A DNA stretch of 64,000 nt from Microcebus murinus (taxonomy: Eukaryota > Chordata > Mammalia > Primates > Cheirogaleidae), in contig NC_134106.1 of the NCBI RefSeq assembly GCF_040939455.1, positions 45,406,001 through 45,470,000 of the forward strand, written 5' to 3'. Every line of letters starts with the position of its first letter. Within the stretch, counting starts at the first letter, position 1. Below are positions 63,536 to 64,000 of the stretch, piece by piece. A program made the translations under genes and the position numbers. The notes beneath the pieces are model-generated. The model saw only the letters and a program-made list of their open reading frames with translations, was not told the origin of the DNA and made no database searches.

Positions 63536-64000
63536 ATGCTGTTAAAATATCCTCTCTTTTTCCATTCCTTTTTTTCTATCCTTCATCTGTTCTTTTCAAC
63601 AGCTAATGTAAAGGCCAGAAGTCAAAATCTTATTAGTTATTATCAACTTTTTAATAATACATTGCCTTTAAAACTACACACATGTATTATGTTAGTAAAA
63701 ATATTATGTTTTAGAAAACTAAATTTTAATTTTCTAGTACTGTGTTTAGCACTATATGGAAAAATTTAAAACTCAGCCAGAACACTTCTGGATTTATAAG
63801 GTAAGCCAGGCAACTCTGATACAGATAGCTTAATATAGGCAACAAGCTTTACCAATATGTCAAATGTTCCAAAGAAGGATAAATATATAAATACAAATGG
63901 ATAGAAATGTGGGATTTAGTAAGTATAAACTAAGTAGAGGAATATGTGTTTCTGGGGCCTATTACATAAAAATAACAGTTATCTTTTGCTAAGTTTCTCT
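63536..64000. other. Non-repeat AT-rich DNA at the window edge
   Basis: No element was recognised and no gene is supported. Confidence 0.4.

Overview
The window is nuclear DNA of a primate, almost certainly a strepsirrhine (lemur-like). The clearest evidence is about twenty dimeric Alu elements. Most carry an extra linker, ATTAATTGGCCAACTAA followed by an AT-rich stretch, between the left arm and the right arm, and the phrase 'TAATCCTAGCACTCTGGGAGG' variant of the left arm instead of the human AluS/Y form. I know this pattern from lemur Alus. Older AluJ copies and one FLAM monomer are also present. No AluS/Y-type copy is seen, which argues against a monkey or ape. The species cannot be named from sequence alone.

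I find no intact protein-coding gene, no RNA gene and no bacterial or CRISPR-like system. All longer open frames are short, lack recognisable domains, or lie in repeats. The DNA is intergenic or intronic. One stretch (58044-58293) has an acceptor, a single open frame and a donor, and is listed as a low-confidence candidate exon.

Layout. 1-3600: non-repeat DNA with one MIR. 3600-15100: Alus, an MLT1 LTR split by a TA-flanked mariner-type element, MIRs, an L2 split by an Alu with a long GGAAA tail, and an L1M fragment. 15235-16625: a decayed Zaphod-like hAT element. 17300-25500: Alus, an old L1M, a young 5'-truncated L1 and an ERVL-type LTR. 26655-27934: a three-level nest (hAT element, then L1, then solo LTR). 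28000-35800: mostly non-repeat, with MER5, MLT1, a young hAT MITE carrying an Alu, a 31-bp L1 scrap and an Alu inside a MER5-like element. 35816-40582: about 4.8 kb with almost no transposons. 41000-52000: sparse MIRs, a MER1-type hAT element and a truncated mariner copy. 52000-64000: Alus, a hAT transposase fossil related to the Charlie8/GTF2IRD2 type, an L1 3' end, a pair of perfect hairpins, and a third mariner copy.

The most interesting content is cut-and-paste DNA transposon history. There are three copies of one TA-inserting nonautonomous family, a hAT MITE with a perfect 8-bp target duplication, and two independent hAT transposase fossils. Many insertions are dated relative to one another by nesting and by visible target site duplications (TSDs). 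Family names are from memory of repeat consensus sequences; no database search was run.
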